From positions 1 through 10,194 of the forward strand of contig CAMTOT010000080.1 of the NCBI GenBank assembly GCA_947074165.1: a stretch of 10,194 nucleotides of DNA, given 5' to 3'. The notes beneath the pieces are model-generated. The model worked only from the letters and a program-made list of their open reading frames with translations, had not been told where the DNA came from and searched no databases. This document shows, one piece after another, positions 6,794 through 10,194 of this stretch (positions are counted from its first letter, which is position 1; each line of letters starts with the position of its first letter). This DNA comes from an uncultured Bacteroidales bacterium (GTDB lineage Bacteria; Bacteroidota; Bacteroidia; Bacteroidales; JAUNSR01). Position numbers and translations under genes: made by a program.

Positions 6794-7834
6794 ATGAATG
6801 AGCTTGATGTAAAAATGATAAATAAAGAGCAAGTCGTCGTTTCAAACGACAATCAACCTGCGGAAAAAATTGTTTTACCACATGTGGATTGCGGTGAAAA
6901 AGCTGATTCAGGAGATAATGATGTGAATACAGTGAAACGAGAGATTTCCCGGTATATAGAGAATCCAAAGGCAATGTACGTTGGTGCACCCGGTAAAACG
7001 GGTTACTTAAATCTTGGTTTTGAGATAGATCAATGGGGGAAATCTATAATGCGCGAACATGAGCGAAGAGTACCGCTTATTGTGCAAAAGGAGTTGTATT
7101 TTGATGAAGAGATGCCCGAGATGCCATGCGTTTATATTCTCTCATCAGGCGGACCAAATGTTGACGGAGATCGCTATGAACAGAATTTCACGGTACGAAA
7201 AGATGCGTATGCATTTATATCTACAGGTGCGGCTACAAAAATAGCGGAGATGAGGTTTAATTACTCATCGCTTATTCAGCATTTTAATCTTGAAGAGAAT
7301 TCATATCTTGAGTTTCTGCCTGAACCTGTAATACCTTGTGCGCACTCAAGATTTATTTCAGATACAACAATAAGAATAGACCAATCTGCAACTCTTTTCT
7401 ACTCTGAAATATATATGGCAGGAAGGAAGTATTATAAAGATGGGGAATTGTTTCAGTATGATGTTCTCTCTGTTTGTACAAGAGGAGAGCGACCTGATGG
7501 CAAACCACTGTTTAGAGAGAAATTTGTAATTGAGCCTTTTCTTAAATCGCCAAGACTCTTAGGGGTAATGGCCCAATACGATGTTTTTGCAAATGTTATA
7601 GTGCTGACGCCTCCCATTCATCGCGACAATATTTATGATGCTTTCCAACCTTATATTGATAAAGAAAACAGGGTTGCAGTAGGCATTACAAAACTGCCTA
7701 ATGACTGCGGGCTGCTATTTAAAGTTGTAGGAATGGAAACAAGTCCTGTGAAAAAGATTGTTAGGGAATTCTGTTCCAAAGTAAGGATGGAGATTAAGAA
7801 TAAACCTTTGCCCCAGGAATTCCCATGGAGATAA
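6794..7834 (+). CDS. ureD: Urease accessory protein UreD (UreH) with N-terminal extension
   Basis: UreD is the scaffold that binds apo-urease and UreF/UreG and is thought to provide a tunnel for nickel entry. The family core starts near residue 69 (TGYLNLGFEI) and shows TGAATKIAEM (144-153), LEFLPEPVIPCAHSRF (172-187), LPNDCGLLFKVVG (301-313) and a C-terminal KPLPQEFPWR. The total of 346 residues exceeds the usual 270-300 because of a polar, low-similarity N-terminal stretch of about 65 residues. An in-frame ATG at residue 61 would give a 286-residue protein of normal size. I keep ATG 6794 because otherwise a 198-bp open gap would interrupt a tight operon, but the start is uncertain. A two-codon ATG-TAG (6788-6793) sits directly before the start in the same frame. 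Confidence 0.93.
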   Translation: MNELDVKMINKEQVVVSNDNQPAEKIVLPHVDCGEKADSGDNDVNTVKREISRYIENPKAMYVGAPGKTGYLNLGFEIDQWGKSIMREHERRVPLIVQKELYFDEEMPEMPCVYILSSGGPNVDGDRYEQNFTVRKDAYAFISTGAATKIAEMRFNYSSLIQHFNLEENSYLEFLPEPVIPCAHSRFISDTTIRIDQSATLFYSEIYMAGRKYYKDGELFQYDVLSVCTRGERPDGKPLFREKFVIEPFLKSPRLLGVMAQYDVFANVIVLTPPIHRDNIYDAFQPYIDKENRVAVGITKLPNDCGLLFKVVGMETSPVKKIVREFCSKVRMEIKNKPLPQEFPWR

Positions 7835-7849
7835 ATAAAATTTGAGAAT

Positions 7850-8857
7850 ATGAATGACAATTCTACTGTACAGAAAAATGATAATAAAAATGCTCTGCTT
7901 GACTTTATAAAAGTTTATTTACGCGGAGCAAGTCAGGTTATGTTTCAGAATAATATCTGGACAGGAATACTGTTTATCTGTGGAATAGTGTGGGGTGCCT
8001 TCGAAGAGGGACAGGGGCATGTCGCATGGGGAGCTATGGTGGCATTATTTGTATCTACTATTACGGGTTACTTGCTGAAACTACCAAAAGAGGATGGTGA
8101 TGCCGGACTTTGGGGATTTAACGGGATTCTTGTAGGTTGTGGATTTATGACCTTTCTGGGAAATACCTATTTGTCATGGCTATGCATGATCTTTTGCGCG
8201 GCAATGACAACGTGGGTACGTACAGGATTTAATAATATAATGGCCCCATGGAAGGTTAATTCGCTTACTTTCCCGTTTGTATTCTCAACATGGTTGTTTC
8301 TTTTGTCTGCAAGAGTTATGGACGGGATGCCTCCTACATACATGGCATCTCCACATCTCCCCGGTACTATCTCAACCAATATTGAGATTGAGTTTGGAGA
8401 TCTGATCTTTTACTGGCTTAAAGGTATTTCTCAGGTATTTCTGATTAATTCGTGGGTAACAGGAATATTCTTTCTTGTCGCGCTTTTTATAAGCAATAAA
8501 TGGGCTGCGATATGGGCTGCTATAGCTTCTGCCTTATCGTTGTTTATAATTATTGTCATGAAAGGGCCGGGTTCTGATATAGCAAACGGACTGTATGGTT
8601 TTAGTGCTGTGCTGACCGGTATTGCATTAGGCATGACCTTTTATGAAGTAAATATTAAAACTGCGATTTGGTGTGTGATTGGTATTTTAGCTTGTGTATT
8701 TGTTCAGGCTGCAATGAATGTGTTTCTTGAACCATTGGGATTGCCGACTCTTACAGGTCCGTTCTGTATAACAACATGGTTGTTTTTACTTCCTCTATTT
8801 AAATTTAATGTGGAAAAAAAGAATAATACCGATCATTCAAACTGGCATAAAAGCTAA
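7850..8857 (+). CDS. Urea transporter, UT family channel
   Basis: This 335-residue membrane protein belongs to the UT (SLC14-like) urea channel family, which passes urea down its gradient. The internal duplication typical of UT is visible: RGASQVMFQNNIWTGILF (25-42) mirrors KGISQVFLINSWVTGIFF (191-208), GLWGFNGILVGCG (86-98) mirrors GLYGFSAVLTGIA (247-259), and SLTFPFVFSTWLFLL (138-152) mirrors LPTLTGPFCITTWLFLL (298-314). The LTxPF sequences are the selectivity-filter hallmark of both halves. The N-terminus (1-20) and C-terminus (from 321) are polar. It starts 15 bp after ureD, so it is probably in the urease operon and would feed urea to UreABC. It is unlike UreI or the ABC-type UrtABCDE systems. 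The start ATG has only a weak GAG upstream. Confidence 0.93.
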   Translation: MNDNSTVQKNDNKNALLDFIKVYLRGASQVMFQNNIWTGILFICGIVWGAFEEGQGHVAWGAMVALFVSTITGYLLKLPKEDGDAGLWGFNGILVGCGFMTFLGNTYLSWLCMIFCAAMTTWVRTGFNNIMAPWKVNSLTFPFVFSTWLFLLSARVMDGMPPTYMASPHLPGTISTNIEIEFGDLIFYWLKGISQVFLINSWVTGIFFLVALFISNKWAAIWAAIASALSLFIIIVMKGPGSDIANGLYGFSAVLTGIALGMTFYEVNIKTAIWCVIGILACVFVQAAMNVFLEPLGLPTLTGPFCITTWLFLLPLFKFNVEKKNNTDHSNWHKS

Positions 8858-8866
8858 TTTATATTG

Positions 8867-10148
8867 ATGGATAATCAAGTTAATATGGATATAATGCCCC
8901 TGCGATGGGGGCATTTTCGTGTTTTGATAATTGCCTCCATAGGGCAGTTTATGGGTTCGGCTCTCGCTACGTTAGTCGGGGTTGTTATTCCATTTATTCA
9001 GATTATATCTCATCCGCAATTATCCTCCCTCCAACAAGGTTTCTTAGCATCCGCAGGCTTAATAGGCATTATGACCGGTTGTATTCTCATCGGCCATTTA
9101 TGCGACAAATATGGATATCTTTCGTTTTTTAGATTATGTCCTTCAATAGTTTTGGTAATATCTATAATTGCTGTTTTTGTAAAAGACCCCAATACATTAA
9201 TCTTCTTACTCTTTACTATCGGGATAGGCATTGGTGGAGAGTATTCTCTTGATCCCGATTATATATCTGAAATAATGCCGGTACGTTGGAAGCTTATAAT
9301 GGTGGGGGTAGCTAAATCAGCATGTTCATTAGGAAATATATTTATGGCATTAGCGTGTTTTATCATAATAAGACATTATGATACCGCCTATATCTGGGAT
9401 CGACTGTTTTTGATTATTAGCGGTATAGCTTTTGTTATGATTATCACAAGAGTAAGATTTAAAGAGAGTCCGGGATGGCTTATTACTCATGGGAAAACAG
9501 AAGAGGCGGAGAAGAATATAAAATATTTTTTAGGAAAAGATGTTGTTTTGGGAGCATTTGAACATAAAAAACAAATAAGCTCTTCGGTAAAAACTGCATG
9601 GAAGGATCTTTTTAAAAAGCATAATATAAGAAAGGTTATAATTGGTGGGATACCATGGGCATGTGAAGGTGTAGGCGTATATGGAGTAGGAATATTTACT
9701 CCCGTTTTGTTGTTGTCGCTTAAATTAGAGAGTGTTCAGGCTACACCGTTCCTGCACGTGCTTAGCTCAATAAAACTCACCGCGGTAATAAACTTATTTA
9801 TATTATTAGGCTTTGTAATAGGACTTATTCTTGTAAAGAAAAAAATAAATCACATTCTGATTCAGTCAATAGGATTCATTATGTGTTCTGTTGGAGTTTT
9901 AATGATGTTACTTGCCAATATTTATAGTTTGCCTTTCTGGGTTTCAATTCTTGGATTTATTGTTTTTGAGATATTCCTCAACGCGGGGCCACATCTTATA
10001 ACATTTATTCTGCCAACTCAGATTTATCCTATTCAGCAGCGAGGGTCTGGAGTAGGTCTATGTGCAGCGATAGGTAAATTAGGAGCTATAATAGGAGTAT
10101 TCTTTATACCGGTACTCATAAAATGGGGTGGAAATACACTTGTATTAT
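8867..10148 (+). CDS. MFS transporter, sugar/organic-anion porter type, 3' truncated by contig end
   Basis: This is a Major Facilitator Superfamily transporter of the sugar-porter / metabolite:H+ symporter kind; the substrate cannot be told from sequence. Counting from ATG 8867, visible features are GHLCDKYG (76-83, loop 2-3 motif A), GIGIGGEYSLDPDYISEIMP (119-138, TM4 signature), FKESPGWL (198-205) before the central cytoplasmic loop (about 206-255), and PTQIYPIQQRGSGVGLC (383-399) leading into TM11. Eleven membrane segments can be traced and the twelfth is missing. The apparent stop TAG at 10148-10150 uses the first two bases of Illumina adapter, so the gene really runs off the contig after residue 427. 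I prefer ATG 8867 to the adjacent TTG 8864. The ATG lies 9 bp after the urea channel stop, so it is likely co-transcribed. Confidence 0.88.
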
Positions 10149-10194
10149 AGATCGGAAGAGCACACGTCTGAACTCCAGTCACCGCTCATTATCT
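10149..10194 (+). other. Illumina TruSeq adapter contamination (not genomic)
   Basis: The last 46 bases read AGATCGGAAGAGC, then ACACGTCTGAACTCCAGTCAC, which is the TruSeq indexed-adapter read-through, then an 8-base index CGCTCATT (10183-10190; from memory this is index D703), then ATCT, the start of the next constant adapter part. No genome sequence lies beyond 10148. The first A at 10149 may be the A-tail or a genomic base. Confidence 0.98.

Noticed and set aside
1..10148. CRISPR array, tRNA/rRNA gene, insertion sequence or toxin-antitoxin pair
   Set aside because: No regularly spaced repeats, tRNA-like cloverleaf, rRNA stretch, transposase or small paired ORFs were seen on either strand.
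10149..10194. Possible attachment site or repeat at the right end
   Set aside because: The sequence is an exact library adapter with index, not a biological element.

Overview
The window is a nearly complete urease locus from a low-GC member of the Bacteroidota, most likely the Bacteroidales. That placement is my inference. It rests on AT-rich composition, an almost complete absence of Shine-Dalgarno sequences ahead of well-formed genes, and the look of the proteins. Eleven protein genes are visible. The first is cut by the left edge. The last is cut by the end of real sequence, because the final 46 bases are Illumina library adapter and not genome.

Layout. Positions 1-93 hold the C-terminal tail of an unidentified gene. 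tadA (tRNA adenosine deaminase, 139-573, +) follows and converges on an amt ammonium channel (615-1814, -); one strong hairpin with T-runs on both sides ends both. A 259-bp divergent spacer (1815-2073) separates amt from a rightward gene train: ureA, ureB, ureC (urease gamma, beta and alpha), then ureE, ureF, ureG, ureD (nickel-insertion accessory proteins), then a UT-family urea channel and an MFS transporter. Gaps in the train are 6-34 bp, except 76 bp between ureC and ureE, which contains a hairpin that may tune structural versus accessory gene expression.

How it works together. Urea would enter through the UT channel. The UreABC enzyme would hydrolyse it to ammonia and CO2 after nickel loading by UreE, UreG, UreF and UreD, and the divergent Amt would import or retain ammonium. 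This reads as a nitrogen-scavenging module (inference); no UreI-type acid-gated channel is seen. No nickel transporter, no urease regulator and no PII gene lie in the window. All catalytic and metal-ligand residues of UreC are present, so the enzyme should be functional.

The locus is canonical in outline and I do not see an undescribed system. The points most worth a second look are the adapter tail, which creates a false stop codon in the MFS gene; the linkage of that MFS gene to the operon; long N-terminal additions on UreB and UreD and a C-terminal tail on UreB; the hairpin after ureC; and a dyad in the amt/ure spacer.
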